Shown here piece by piece: positions 1-12,676 of a stretch of 64,000 bases of DNA (position 1 is the stretch's first letter; each line of letters starts with the position of its first letter). The stretch spans positions 20,294,821-20,358,820 of the forward strand of contig NC_092578.1 of assembly GCF_037975245.1 (NCBI RefSeq). Direction: 5' to 3'. Origin of the DNA: Apostichopus japonicus (taxonomy: Eukaryota > Echinodermata > Holothuroidea > Aspidochirotida > Stichopodidae). The notes beneath the pieces were generated by a model that was not told where the DNA came from, ran no database searches, and was given only the letters and a program-made list of their open reading frames with translations. Made by a program: the position numbers and the translations under genes.

Positions 1-540
1 CTATGCAGATAGCCTAGCATTACAGTAGATTTGAATGCAGACATGGGGAAAGTGTCGGAAGGCTATTTGTACAACACAACATGCCATCAAACATTGAAAG
101 AATTTAGCTTCTTAGTATTGCCTTTGAGCAACGTGTTATGTTTGAGATTTTATCAACCTGAAAACAATTTTATGTGAAAAAACAAAACAAAAGAAGAACC
201 CAGTTGATAACTGTTAGTAAATGTAAGACCAGTACTCTAAAACGTTAATATTGCCTGCTTCTGATAGAGGTACTCTGAGAAATTCCCAACCATTTTCTGT
301 CTTTCTGCAATCAATATTTGATACCAATTGCTATGTATATAGGATTTCCTCAAGTACAACAGAATGAAGAGCAGCGTGTAATTGCATATTCTGATTTTGT
401 TCTTCTCAAATATCATCACTTCCAATAATATATCAACAACACTTGTAACATGCATGTACAGGCTTCTTCAAGATCCAACTGATTGTTCTTTTAGTCCACT
501 TCAAAAGTGCATAAAAAATGAGTTTCGTTGCACATTTTCA
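1..540. other. non-coding, dispersed repeat remnant
   Basis: I see no gene here. On the minus strand at about 260-350 a degenerate stretch shares the core ATAGCAATTGGTA, and the encoded motif K-x-Y-x-x-S-N-W-Y, with plus-strand sequence at about 25980-26085. This suggests two decayed copies of one dispersed repeat. The reading frame is too short and isolated to call a gene. Confidence 0.35.
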
Positions 541-1640
541 GTACCAAGGTTTTTTGGTTCGAAGTTGTAGAGGGATGTCCCAGGAACATTTTTGTGATGT
601 TGGATGATTGGAGAGGTTATTTTCGAGTAAACAACAAACAAATGAAGTCACTCTTATACAGTGAACAACAATTACAACAAAGAAGTTCCTTGTCATCAAC
701 ATGAAAATGGCATTTAAATGCTCGTTCACTGATTAGAACCTAGATGTTTTTGTTGACAGTTATGGAAGGATGTCCTGAGATTATCTTAGGAGTTGTTGGG
801 TGCTTGGAGAGATGTTATCTTGTGGGTAAACAACAAATTACTGTACCTCACTATGAAGTGTGGGCTAAATCGAAAATCAGCAACAACTATTAACAGTAAC
901 ATGATAATAGTTTTCAAATGTTACTAAACCTATTTAGAACCAAGGTTGGTTGGATGTTGTAACCAAATGTCCTAAGAATATTGAAGAGTTGTTGGATGCT
1001 AAAAGAGGTAATACTTTTTGAGTAAACAATAAACGTATGACGTCACTGTTATAGGTTGGACGACAATTAAAACTTGTGTTACTCCTTTTCACAGCAACAT
1101 GGAAACGACATAATTTAAATGTTCTTGCACTTATTTAGAAACAGGATGTGTTGCTTGAAAGTAATAGGGGGATATCAAAACAATATTTATAGAGTTGTTG
1201 GATGATATTTTAAGAGTTAACAATATACATATGACGTCACTCTGATACGTTGTACGATAATGAAAATAGAGCAGTTTCTTGTCACAGCAAGATGATAACA
1301 TAATTTAAATGTTCTTGCACTAACAGTACTTAGGACCAGGTAATGTTGTTTGTAAGCTATGGGAACGTCTAAAGATTATTTTAACAGTTGTTGGGTGCTA
1401 GGTGTTATGTAAACAATAAACAAATAACGTCACTCTTATATGTTGTACTGTACGACAATGAAAACAGAGCAGTTCCTTGTCACAGCAAGATGATAAAATA
1501 ATTAAACACAGTATTTAAACCAGGATCTGTTGGCTGACGTAATAGAGGAATGTCTGAAGAATATTTTAAGGGTTGTTGGATTCTTAAAGCATTGTTATAT
1601 TTTTTGAAGAAAACAACAAATTTATGTTGCGATAAACATA
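541..1640. repeat. degenerate ~195-bp tandem repeat, about 6 units
   Basis: The phrase 'aaccaaggt/aaccaggat' recurs near 541, 736, 937, 1137, 1332 and 1517. Each copy is followed by 'gttgttggatg', 'gtaaacaataaac' and a cAMP-response-like site. The sites are TGACGTCA at 1038-1045 and 1232-1239, TGAAGTCA at 643-650 and TAACGTCA at 1425-1432. The units are clearly diverged, so the array is old. Confidence 0.75.
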
Positions 1641-4319
1641 ATTTGAAAAAATGCATTTTTAACACATTGTCCGTCTCCTGAAGTCTGCCTCGAGACTCAC
1701 CATTAACGCAAATGTAGCGGATCAAAACGCAGTGACCAGGCAAAACTATATATTTAGGTTTGGGAAAATACGAGTAGCACCTTCACATGAGGGTAGGGCC
1801 GGTTAATTCTGAGATTGTGGGGACAACTTGAAAACGCAGAATGCTCACACAAAAATAAACGTATTAAGGCAAAGTAGTAGGTTTACTATGCACGTGAATC
1901 TTGTATTAAAAACAATGGGGTCACGTAGACTTAAAGAAAAATGTAAATGATATAAATGGGCAACTAACAGATCTTATCAGAACTGTTATAAATGTCTAAC
2001 AAGAAATCCACTGAACGTATTGGAAAATAAAAGTCCTAAAGAAATAAGAACACAATTTTGACACGGGTCGACCAAATAGACAGTCGCGAAATATAATTGC
2101 TTCCTTGGTTACTACCGGAGCAGATTCACTCTGTTGGGGACATCTCTGGGGTAGGGTGGCTCTCTGTTGGGGACATCTCTGGGGTAGGGTGGCTCTCTGG
2201 ACGGCTCTAGACCAGCTTGCCCTTCACTCCCTGGTCAATTGACGTATCAGCTGTAAATTAAGTTACTAAATAATTACCAGACACATTACTTAACCTCGAA
2301 TCATAAACTTATATATGGGTCTCATCAGTGTCCTTAAAATAAATTTGAAGGTACACATCCATCACCAAGAATATTCATACCAAAACAAAATAGCTATTAA
2401 ACTGTCTATTTCCCCCTCAGTTCTCAAAAGTGATAGAGGCTTGAAGCCAGTACATGTACAGGGTATTCCTATTATAAAATAAGGACCACATAAAACAGTT
2501 ACTTTGTTTAAGCAAGACAAAGGTCACACAGGGCCATCTGACCACAAACTGTTGCCTTGTAGTAGTTCGCAAAAAATTGAAACTTTAGGGAACTCCCCAA
2601 TCTACCAAAGTAAGTTATTCATTGTCAAATGAATACAACAAAATAATAAAAGGAAAAGAAAAGATCAAATGAATAAAAAAAAAATAGGAAAATGAAAGAA
2701 AATGATCAACATACTGTAAACAATAACCAGGTTATGCTTTGGTAACACAAACAATCCATTCTGAGTTTTATGACTTCCTCATCACTGTCAACATGACCAA
2801 CACCCAAAGCCACAGGCTTAGGAAGAAGTAGTCTTCCTCTATAATGTGTAAACAGAATGTTGTGAGCAATAGCATTTTCATCCTTTCATCACATCTCTGT
2901 TCAGCAGCTTCTTTGAGCCGTTTTTCAGCATCTGGTGTTAGACACTGTGACAGCTGTTCTGTCTGCCCGCTACCAGATCGTCTTCCTATCGCAAACTTGA
3001 GTCCTCAGTTTCCACAAGTTTTTGTTTTGCCAGAGAACTCTCTAGAGAAGAAGCACCGCAATTATCCTTTCCTTTGCGTCAATGGTCCTGCACTTCCAAA
3101 ACCCAAAAATGTTTGGGTGATATTTGGTATTTGGTCATTTGAATCGTCCTGTCGATCACACTGTGGTTCACCTTAATTGTCTACATCTGAACTTAACTGA
3201 CTAATAAGCCATCTGATATTCCATTTATATCAGTGTATGCCTGGAGCAATGTGCTTGGTAGGGCATAGTTGCAAACCCACACACTACAAAGGTTTGAGAA
3301 CACATGTAACCCTGTACTTGACATGATTTTCCATCCTAAAAGAAGGCCTCACCATACATGCATCAAAATAAAGTAAAACAAGCAACATATAATCAAATGA
3401 AATACTTTATTCCAAATTTTCAAAGAGTTATAAGACTAGGTGCTACTAAATCGATTGCCATGCAGATGCTAAATAGCTGGAAACTTACAAATGCCAACTC
3501 GCTTGGTTACGTGTACAAAATACAAGAAGGGATATGAGGCTAGGCAATAGCCTAGGCCTATGTGACCTTAGTGACCTGTTCATAAGCTACATTACATGCT
3601 ACATTTGTGTGTGTGTGCCAGTACTACCAGCAGCAATAGAGACATGCTCTGGGCTTAGTTAGGCCCTGTTTTAAAGAATTAATCCATGTTGATTTCATTT
3701 CTTTGTTTGATGACAAATGAAACATGAAATAAATGGTATCATAAAATTACAGATACCAGTATATGTAGTAGCTGTTGATCCATCCTCCATGGGTGCTACG
3801 TAAATCACTCCCAGTCTTAGGCAAACCAGTATGGTATTGAAGAGCCTTTTCCTAAATTTGCATAGTTGGCATTCGTGTCACTTGAGGAAGTTATGTATAT
3901 TTTCTTGTCACAAAAAAAACTACCCCACATACCGTATTTCTGGCACATGTCCTTGAGAAAAAATGATTTAACAAAAGTGGCAGCTAAGCAGGCAAAGAAA
4001 CAAAACAAGACGCACAGACTCAGAGTATTGAAACTTCTTATTAGTGCTCCACTGAAGTGGACATAAGTTTAGCACCTGAGGTTTTGAATTGTTAACTTTG
4101 TGAATCAATAATTTGAAATGTTCATTAAAGGCAGCTTGATGTGTACCTATACACAATTTGCAGTAGAGAAAGTCTTTCAATGATGAAAAATGTTGGGAAC
4201 ATGTCAATAATATCAGACTTACAAATAAATATTTTTGGTTTCGATGATAATCGTAACCTTTGCATTCATGATGGCTTATGTGGGTGTGTGTGAGTGCGTT
4301 TGTGATGCCCAGCTTGTAA
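1641..4319. other. non-coding region
   Basis: No convincing gene, RNA or bounded mobile element is visible. The open frames here are short and lack recognisable motifs or matching splice sites. The only local structure is the small direct repeat listed at 2129-2195. Confidence 0.4.
2129..2195. repeat. 33-bp direct repeat, two copies
   Basis: The stretch starting 'ctctgttggggacatctct' occurs twice head to tail with no visible mismatch. Confidence 0.85.
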
Positions 4320-5045
4320 ACACGATATCTCAAGAAGGGAAGGTCTGACCATTTGCATATTTAGTGTTTAGAAGTACCACATTGAGTACAAAAAGCCTAT
4401 TATTTTCGGTGGAGTTTGAAGGTCATTTGTGGTCACCAGAGGTCAAATTGGGAAACCTTGTAAACACATTATGTCAGGAAGGGAAGGTCTGACCAACTTC
4501 TTGGTTAGTGTGTAGAAGTACCACATTAAGTAGAAGAAGCCTTTTGTTTTTGGTGGAGGGTAAAAGTCATTTGGGGTCACCAGGGGTCAAATTGTGAAAA
4601 CCTTGTAAACACAACATCTCAAGAAGGGAAGGTCAGACCAATATCATATTTGATATGTAGAAGTACCACATTAAGTACAAGAAGCATATTGTTTGTGGTC
4701 GAAGCCAAAGGTCACCAGGTGTCAAATTGTGAAAACCTTGTAAATACGATATCTTAAGATGGGAATCATAGGCAAACCTCATAGTTTGTGTGTAGAAGTA
4801 CCACATTGTTTAAAAGGAGCATATCGTTTTGGTGGAGGGTAAAATTTGGGAGATTTTGGGGTCACCAGTGGTCAAATTGTGAAAACTTTGTTATCAGGAT
4901 ATCTCACTACTGGAAGCTTGGGCTGACCTCTTATTTAATGTGTAGAAGTACCACATTGAGTTAAAGAAGCCTATTGTTTTATGTGGAGGTCAAAGGTCAA
5001 ATTGGCGGTCATCAGATGTCAAATTGTGAAACCCTTGTAAACATG
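4320..5045. repeat. ~145-bp degenerate tandem repeat rich in AGGTCA
   Basis: About five units carry the ordered phrases 'cgatatctcaagaaggga', 'tagaagtaccacattgag', 'ggtggaggtcaaaggtca', 'ggtcaccagaggtcaaatt' and 'gaaaaccttgtaaac'. AGGTCA-like half sites recur in every unit, including a perfect direct repeat with one-base spacing at 4987-4999. Related single copies or fragments lie at about 5760-5800, 18170-18320, 24500-25200 and 28740-29100, so the unit is a dispersed family. Confidence 0.75.
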
Positions 5046-6666
5046 TACACACTCACCATACATTACGTCAGATTCATGAAGAAAACTGCTCATGTTACAT
5101 CATCCAAACCACAATGCATTTTTGCATTCTGGTATGCAAGATTTTTCTGTAGAAGGACATTCAACAATCTAGGCTAGAGGCAATAGCAGGCACATATTTT
5201 GCACATTGTTTGCACATTGAAATGAAACTACATCGCAATCGACACACTCTATCAGACATCCGATAAATGTGAACCAGGCCATTCATGAAGTAATTGTAAA
5301 CATGTTTGAAGAAATGAGAATACTTTGGCAGTTGTAAAAGGTTAATAAGTTACGAATTTGCAATTATGCGCAGTGATTAAACACTGCTAGAACTGAATGT
5401 TGCACTGCAGAACAAGCATATTACTGACAAGTGAAACGCATTCATACCAGAGAAGGTGCTTATCAATCTTTAACACAACACAGTGCTACTGTACAGTAGT
5501 GTAGCATTGTGAGAACCTGTATACTTTTGCTATATTTGCTGACAAACTGCTTTAGTGTTGTTTTTGATAGGTTAAAGGCTATTTTTCAAAAGCAGATTAT
5601 GTGTAGTGCTAGCTTGTAGTCATGTAATCACAACTTAGGTTTTGAGTGTGATTAATCAAACTTCCAAAGTGTAATTGCAACTACTGGGGAATAATTGATA
5701 ATTACAACTATCAGCACTAATGTGTTTACAATGTTCACCTTGTTGAATACTAGTATGAATGGGTCATCACTGGAAGTCAAAGGTCATTTGCAGTTCAAAC
5801 ATTTAGCACAAGTGGCAATGTTGTGTTAGGAGGATACTCCAGATATATGAGGAACATATTCTTAGCATCCTTGTGAAATTTGCATTCAATTTCTGTGTGC
5901 TGTTTTCAAGATAACAACATGAAGTTGACACATTTGCAGCAGAAGTGAACTTGAAACAAACAGACCTGAAAGCACACACTAACAAATTTGTTTGACTTTT
6001 TTTTACAATTTTCAACTTTAGAGTCAATATTAATTCACTACTGTCATTATATTGATAAAGGGGACACAAAAACAAACCATAATATTTGCTTTATATTTCA
6101 GAGATCTTTGTGATGAACAATTTGCCCCAAACAGCTAAGAACAATCATGTTCATTAAGGAGATACTGTATCCTACTATAAACGTTTTGTCTGGGCAGAGC
6201 TGTCATCTTAATTTCTGTAATGTCATAGTTTCACTAGGATCTGAAACCATTTCTGTTCATCTTTTCATATTTTGACACTCAACAAATACCATCGATATGC
6301 AAAAACCATCTCCATTACAGAAAATAAATATCTTAGTCTATAAAGAAAAACAAAAAATAAATCACATGTGGTTCATTGATGTCAAATTTATACTTGGTCA
6401 AGTCTTCATTCTTCAACATTCAATCTGTGATGGTCCCAAATTGAATCACATTATTCTCAGCTTTTTGGGTGGTGTTGTTTATGACAGTTGTCTCTGTCGT
6501 ATGGATCAATGCTGATTGATTTCGTTAACGACTGTCTCCTTTAACTTCCCTTCCCTTAGGTAATGTTGAACCCCAATGTAATCCAATCACCGAAGGTCAA
6601 ACTCTAAACATTATTTAGGACAAACAAAGTAAAACAAAACATTTTGTGCAACTACTGTATGACATA
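5046..6666. other. non-coding region
   Basis: No supported gene. A fragment of the AGGTCA-type dispersed repeat is at about 5760-5800. The rest is unstructured AT-rich sequence. Confidence 0.4.
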
Positions 6667-6684
6667 CAGGCTTGGGGCGATTAC

Positions 6685-6830
6685 ATCTGAATGTAATCGA
6701 TTACGATTACGATTACTTGAGAATGTATGATTACCATTACGATTACAGCCTAAAGTTGAAGTAATCGATTACGATTACATTGTAATGTAATCGTGATTAC
6801 AATCACGATTACATTGTGGTTACTTGCACA
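6685..6830. repeat. left subterminal TAATCGATTAC repeat block
   Basis: Overlapping copies of the palindrome TAATCGATTA and of GATTAC fill this block just inside the left end of the outer hAT-like element. A matching block lies inside the right end. Such subterminal repeats are often transposase binding sites; that role is inferred here. Confidence 0.8.
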
Positions 6831-7207
6831 ATCCTCTGCCTATCTGTTTAATATAACTCTCTGCCGGAAAATAGGGCAATGAAATAGGGCAAAGGAAGGG
6901 CATTTACAGTATATACGGACAAAATTGTGGAAGTATAGCTACAATTCCTACCAGGCATTACACATTTATGCCTTAACACGTTTAAGATGTGTAACCCATA
7001 AGTCCAGTAAAAAATACAATTTAAACAGACAAAGAGTAAACAGACAAATACTAAAGTAAAACAAATGAAGATTTTCATGCAACACTATATTTTGTAAACT
7101 AATAATTTCTGCATAGCAGCAAAACTAAAAACTCTTTTACATTATAACACCAAAATAAAACTAAACAGCTTTGAAATGGGGCATTCCACAGTACATGGGA
7201 CATGGAA

Positions 7208-7215
7208 GGCCAAAG
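7208..7215. repeat. 8-bp target site duplication, left copy
   Basis: GGCCAAAG here is repeated exactly at 7873-7880 and marks the insertion of the inner hAT-like element. Confidence 0.85.
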
Positions 7216-7872
7216 CAAGGGCGGCGGAAGCACTTTTAATCTGGGGGGGGGGGGGCACCGACATCAAAGGGCACTTTGCAGAAATTCGATTGGACTGATA
7301 CAGCCTTATATTTAGTACCCTTTATAACTCTTATTGTATTATCTTATTTGCGTATACACATCACTCTATCAAGGCCCCCCCCCCCCAAGGAAAATATGCA
7401 TATAGCACTGCAATATCCAATGTGCAAATTGGGAAACAAGGAACAAGTTTTCTTTTAAGACAAATTGAGGTGAAATCATGCTAGTTGCTAATGTAGGAAT
7501 CTTCCGAATTAGAGATTATTTCTTGTTAATATCTTAACCAATTTTTCCATTCGAAATACAGTAGCTTTGAGTTTGACCCACAGAAATTCATTAAAAGTCA
7601 GGGGCGTAGCCAGGATTTGCAAAGTTGTATGCACGACTATCTGAGCGGAGCGCCACCATCGGTTGGCGCAGAGCGTTCAAGAAATTGTTTGGTTTTACAA
7701 ACCCCTCAGATGGCCGGAAACGGCCCTTCCCGAGTGTTCATTCTGGTTCCCTGGCCTCTAATTGCTAGCTTGAGACACCTCAATTTTTATGTAGAAAAAG
7801 GGCACATTTTTAACCTGAGGAAAAGTGGGGGGGCACGTGCCCCCTGTGCCCCCCCCGGTTCCGCCGCCCTTG
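7216..7872. mobile_element. hAT-like MITE nested in another hAT-like element
   Basis: The element is 657 bp. Its termini are perfect 14-bp inverted repeats, CAAGGGCGGCGGAA at 7216-7229 and the complement at 7859-7872, followed inward by G or C homopolymer runs. It is flanked by the exact 8-bp duplication GGCCAAAG. It contains an internal 'caggggcgtagccaggat' block that resembles the terminus of related elements but has no inverted partner here. No transposase is encoded, so it would need a helper in trans. Confidence 0.85.
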
Positions 7873-8649
7873 GGCCAAAGTAAAAGTAAATTATTTTCAT
7901 CAAAAGGGGTCAACTCTGGTAAAGCAAATTCTGATCCACCAAAATACTTAATTTGCAGTGATTTTTTCAGCAACAAGGTTAATTACATTAATTAAAGAGG
8001 TGTAAATGGTGCAAAGTTGGATGGGTTATTGGACAATGGAATGTAGGCAAATTTCTGAATAACTTTTTTCCCCACAACATGAGATGAGTACAATTAACGT
8101 TTTACTAATGGACATTGAAATGTCCCGTCCGTGATGTTTTCACAAGAATTTTTATGCTAGCTGCCAATGCGTTTTGCAGTATTTCTGTATTCAAATAACA
8201 ATAGACTGACATAAATAGCAATGTGCTTTCAATAGCTGCTACACCTGAGCCTTGTGGCCCACTGAACATGGCAAATGGAATTATTTATCAAATTTACTTA
8301 CTTTAGTCTTAAATGAATTTAAAGGGTGTATTTTGTCAGCCTGACTGTTATTGTTTGTTAAGTGTTTAATATACTAATGAAATAATTTTCTATAATCAGC
8401 ACACCATGTCAACTAATGTCAACCAGTTGTGTATGCAAAAGGATTGTGAAGGCTGAGAGGCAGCATTGAACAGAATAATTCAGGTGATAAAAAATCCTTG
8501 AATATGGGGATCAAATCCCCAGTACTTCTTAGTATAAGTTTATTGTGCTAGAGAATTGTAGAAGCAGGAACACTTCTTTGGTCACACTAAAAGCCAATAG
8601 TAAGAATTAGTTTTAATCATTTCTACTAATTTTGCCCTTCTCATTCAAA

Positions 8650-8806
8650 TTTCACTGTAATCATAAATGTAATACGATTACGATTACTTTGCCCTTGTAA
8701 TCGATTACGATTACTTTGTAATTTTCACAAAAGTAATCGATTACGATTTCGATTACTTCAAAAAATGTAATCGATTGTAATCGATTACGATTACTGATTA
8801 CTATTA
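8650..8806. repeat. right subterminal TAATCGATTAC repeat block
   Basis: This block mirrors 6685-6830, with several copies of TAATCGATTACGATTAC just inside the right inverted repeat of the outer element. Confidence 0.8.
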
Positions 8807-8817
8807 CCCCAAGCCTG

Positions 8818-9734
8818 ATGACATTACTTGCTTGCTTGTAGTTCACTTACAGTTTGGCACAATCCATTACTCAAGAATGCCATACATGTTGGAATCGTAT
8901 GTAGGAATCACCAGCATGCTTAAAATGTGTTCCTTTTTCATCTTTCAAAAAAAAATTCCTCTGGGACTTCCCTTTTAAGTTTTAAAGCCTGTTTGCTTTC
9001 TGGTCCTTTGTTTATCATAAATGCCTGTGTAATACATTTCATCCAAGTATTAAATTGTGTTATGATCTTCATGCAGTGTTCAAACTGAAAGTAGATTGTT
9101 CCACTGTCAAACAGGATGCAATTAACCCACTATATATTTAGATAGTAGTTTGATGCTCATGTTTGACTAGGCCTCCTAACTTACTGTACCACTACAATGG
9201 AATTTTTTCCACAGTTTAACTTTGTTGAAGTGTTTTACATACAAATCAAAATGATATTTAACTTTAAAAGCATGTGGCATGTTAAGGCTTAGCTTTGAAA
9301 AAATAGATGAAGCTGCTATATATATATAGAAGACTGAACACTATTATTGATCTCACTTTAAACATGTCAGAGGAAATGCCTTGAATTAGGTATCAAATTT
9401 GAAATAAAGAATAAAGAGCATTATGCAAGCATGAAAAGTTTGGATAGTTTTATACAATCAATCAGGTATTTAGTAGTACAGTGTGCCCGCCCTGTGTCAA
9501 TGCAGAAGTGAGGTCTCCAGTCATGTGATCTCCCAAGCATTTGTACTTTACAGTATCTCAGGGTCAGGATTAGTATTGGCCAAGTCGTTTGTTATACTCT
9601 TTTTCTCGAGTGCAAACTGTACATGCCTCAGTTTCTGTTTCAGCTTACCACGAATGTGCCTGCCAACTGTAATTTACATGCCTGAAGATCTGTCTGATAC
9701 AAACGTCTTGGACATTTCTCCAAAGATTGGTTGT
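8818..9734. other. non-coding region
   Basis: I see no gene or bounded repeat between the outer hAT-like element and the 119-bp array. Confidence 0.4.
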
Positions 9735-12063
9735 GTAGAATGACTTCAGGATGTACAGTACATGTATACCACAGCTGAAACAAAAGGTATATATACTTAA
9801 TACACTGTAGTATTAATCAATCATTTAATACCACCTACATATGAATACCTTGGTTGTGTAAGATGACTTCAGGATGTACAATACATGTATATACCACAGC
9901 TGAACCAAAAGATATACTTAATACACTGTAGTATTAATCAATCATTTAATACCACCTACATATGAATACCTTGGTTGTGTAAGATGACTTCAGGATGTAC
10001 AATACATGTATATACCACAGCTGAACCAAAAGATATACTTAATACACTGTAGTATTAGTCATTCATTTAATACCACCTACATATGAATACCTTGGTTGTG
10101 TAAGATGACTTCAGGATGTACAATACATGTATACCACAGCTGAAACAAAAGGTATATACACTGTAGTATTAATCAATCATTTAATACCATCTACATATGA
10201 ATACCTTGGTTGTGTAAGATGACTTCAGGATGTACAATACATGTATACCACAGCTGAAACAAAAGGTATATACTAAATACACTGTAGTATTAATCAATCA
10301 TTTAATACCATCTACATATGAATACCTTGGTTGTGTAAGATGACTTCAGGATGTACAATACATGTATACCACAGCTGAAACAAAAGGTATATACTAAATA
10401 CACTGTAGTATTAGTCATTCATTTAATACCATCTACATATGAATACCTTGGTTGTGTAAGATGACTTCAGGATGTACAATACATGTATACCACAGCTGAA
10501 ACAAAAGATATACTTAATACACTGTAGTATAATTAATCATTTAATACCATCTACATATGAATACTTTGGTTGTGTAAGATGACTTCAGGATGTACAATAC
10601 ATGTATACCACAGCTGAAACAAAAGATATATACTAAATACACTGTAGTATTAGTCATTCATTTAATACCATCTACATATGAATACCTTGGTTGTGTAAGA
10701 TGACTTCAGGATGTACAATACATGTATACCACAGCTGAAACAAAAGATATATACTAAATACACTGTAGTATTAGTCATTCATTTAATACCACCTACATAT
10801 GAATACCTTGGTTGTGTAAGATGACTTCAGGATGTACAATACATGTATACCACAGCTGAAACAAAAGATATACTTAATACACTGTAGTATTAATCATTCA
10901 TTTAATACCATCTACATATGAATACCTTGGTTGTGTAAGATGACTTCAGGATGTACAATACATGTATACCACAGCTGAAACAAAAGGTATATACTAAATA
11001 CACTGTAGTATTAGTCATTCATTTAATACCATCTACATATGAATACCTTGGTTGTGTAAGATGACTTCAGGATGTACAATACATGTATACCACAGCTGAA
11101 ACAAAAGATATACTTAATACACTGTAGTATTAATCATTCATTTAATACCATCTACATATGAATACCTTGGTTGTGTAAGATGACTTCAGGATGTACAATA
11201 CATGTATACCACAGCTGAAACAAAAGATATACTTAATACACTGTAGTATTAATCATTCATTTAATACCATCTACATATGAATACCTTGGTTGTGTAAGAT
11301 GACTTCAGGATGTACAATACATGTATACCACAGCTGAAACAAAAGGTATATACTAAATACACTGTAGTATTAGTCATTCATTTAATACCATCTACATATG
11401 AATACCTTGGTTGTGTAAGATGACTTCAGGATGTACAATACATGTATACCACAGCTGAAACAAAAGATATACTTAATACACTGTAGTATTAATCATTCAT
11501 TTAATACCATCTACATATGAATACCTTGGTTGTGTAAGATGACTTCAGGATGTACAATACATGTATACCACAGCTGAAACAAAAGATATACTTAATACAC
11601 TGTAGTATTAATCATTCATTTAATACCATCTACATATGAATACCTTGGTTGTGTAAGATGACTTCAGGATGTACAATACATGTATACCACAGCTGAAACA
11701 AAAGGTATATACTAAATACACTGTAGTATTAATCAATCATTTAATACCATCTACATATGAATACCTTGGTTGTGTAAGATGACTTCAGGATGTACAATAC
11801 ATGTATACCACAGCTGAAACAAAAGATATACTTAATACACTGTAGTATTAATCAATCATTTAATACCATCTACATATGAATACCTTGGTTGTGTAAGATG
11901 ACTTCAGGATGTACAATACATGTATACCACAGCTGAAACAAAAGATATACTTAATACACTGTAGTATTAATCAATCATTTAATACCATCTACATATGAAT
12001 ACTTTGGTTGTGTAAGATGACTTCAGGATGTACAATACATGTATATACCACAGCTGAACCAAA
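9735..12063. repeat. ~119-bp minisatellite, about 19-20 copies
   Basis: Each unit reads 'ttgtgtaagatgacttcagg', then 'atgtacaatacatgtatacc', 'acagctgaaacaaaag', a variable 'atatact(a)aatacactg', 'tagtattaatcaatcattta' and 'ataccatctacatatgaata'. Length differs by a few bases between copies, mostly at the 'ggtatatac' or 'gatatac' segment. Copies are nearly identical, which points to recent homogenisation. There is no coding potential. Confidence 0.95.
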
Positions 12064-12067
12064 AGGG

Positions 12068-12150
12068 CACCAAGGTATTAATATGTAGGTAGTATTAAAT
12101 GAATGATTAAAACTACTGTACAGTGTATTTAGTATATGTACAAATTACAT
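12068..12150. repeat. inverted partial copy of the 119-bp unit
   Basis: Immediately after the array, 'accaaggtattaatatgtag', 'tagtattaaatgaatgatta' and 'cagtgtatttagtatatg' form the reverse complement of the array unit. A short plus-oriented fragment ('cattcatttaataccac') follows, then one diverged 'gaataccttggttctgtagg' copy. The array therefore ends in a palindrome-like junction. Confidence 0.8.
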
Positions 12151-12255
12151 CATTCATTTAATACCACTTTCATATGAATACCTTGGTTCTGTAGGATGAC
12201 TTCAGGAAGAATCATATAGGATATGAAACAGGAAGCTCATTGGACCAATGATAGA

Positions 12256-12392
12256 TTATACCTCTAGTAAATCACTTTCAGGAATTATTTGTTCATGTGT
12301 ATAGTAAGTGATAGTGCATTATACTGTACCTCTAGTAAATCACTTTCAGGAATTATTTGTTCGTGTGTATAGTAAGTGATAGTGCATTATAA
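12256..12392. repeat. 68-bp direct repeat, two copies
   Basis: The stretch from 'cctctagtaaatcactttca' to 'gtgatagtgcattata' is present twice head to tail, starting at 12261 and 12329, with one visible substitution (ttcatg/ttcgtg). Confidence 0.85.
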
Positions 12393-12676
12393 TGTCTTCA
12401 GTTTGCTTTCCTCTATACTTCCACCTATGTATTAAATAGTTGATGTGTACTGCAGAGCTGTATGAGTCCCTGTCTAATGTCTATGCAATTCTATCATGTA
12501 CCCGCTGATGTGTGATCATTATGAGGGATAATATACAGTTGGGGTTTGCAGCTGGTAGTACTGTACTTATCTTGGTAAAGGAACTGGAAATACTGTATAC
12601 TGACAATCACTGAATGTACAGTGTCTTGATTATTATTATTATTACAATTATTACCAAGTCATAACTCTTAACTTAA

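Larger units (their letters stand above)
6667..8817. mobile_element. hAT-like non-autonomous DNA transposon (outer, interrupted)
   Basis: The ends are perfect 11-bp inverted repeats: CAGGCTTGGGG at 6667-6677 and its complement at 8807-8817. The flanks are a near-perfect 8-bp target duplication, ATGACATA at 6659-6666 and ATGACATT at 8818-8825. An 8-bp duplication and a CAGG-type terminus are typical of the hAT superfamily. Inside each end lies a block of TAATCGATTACGATTAC-type repeats. No transposase frame remains. A second element (7216-7872) sits inside it, so the original element was about 1.5 kb. Confidence 0.8.

Noticed and set aside
7617-7883. 88-residue open frame
   Set aside because: It lies in the inner MITE, includes G/C homopolymers and has no protein features.
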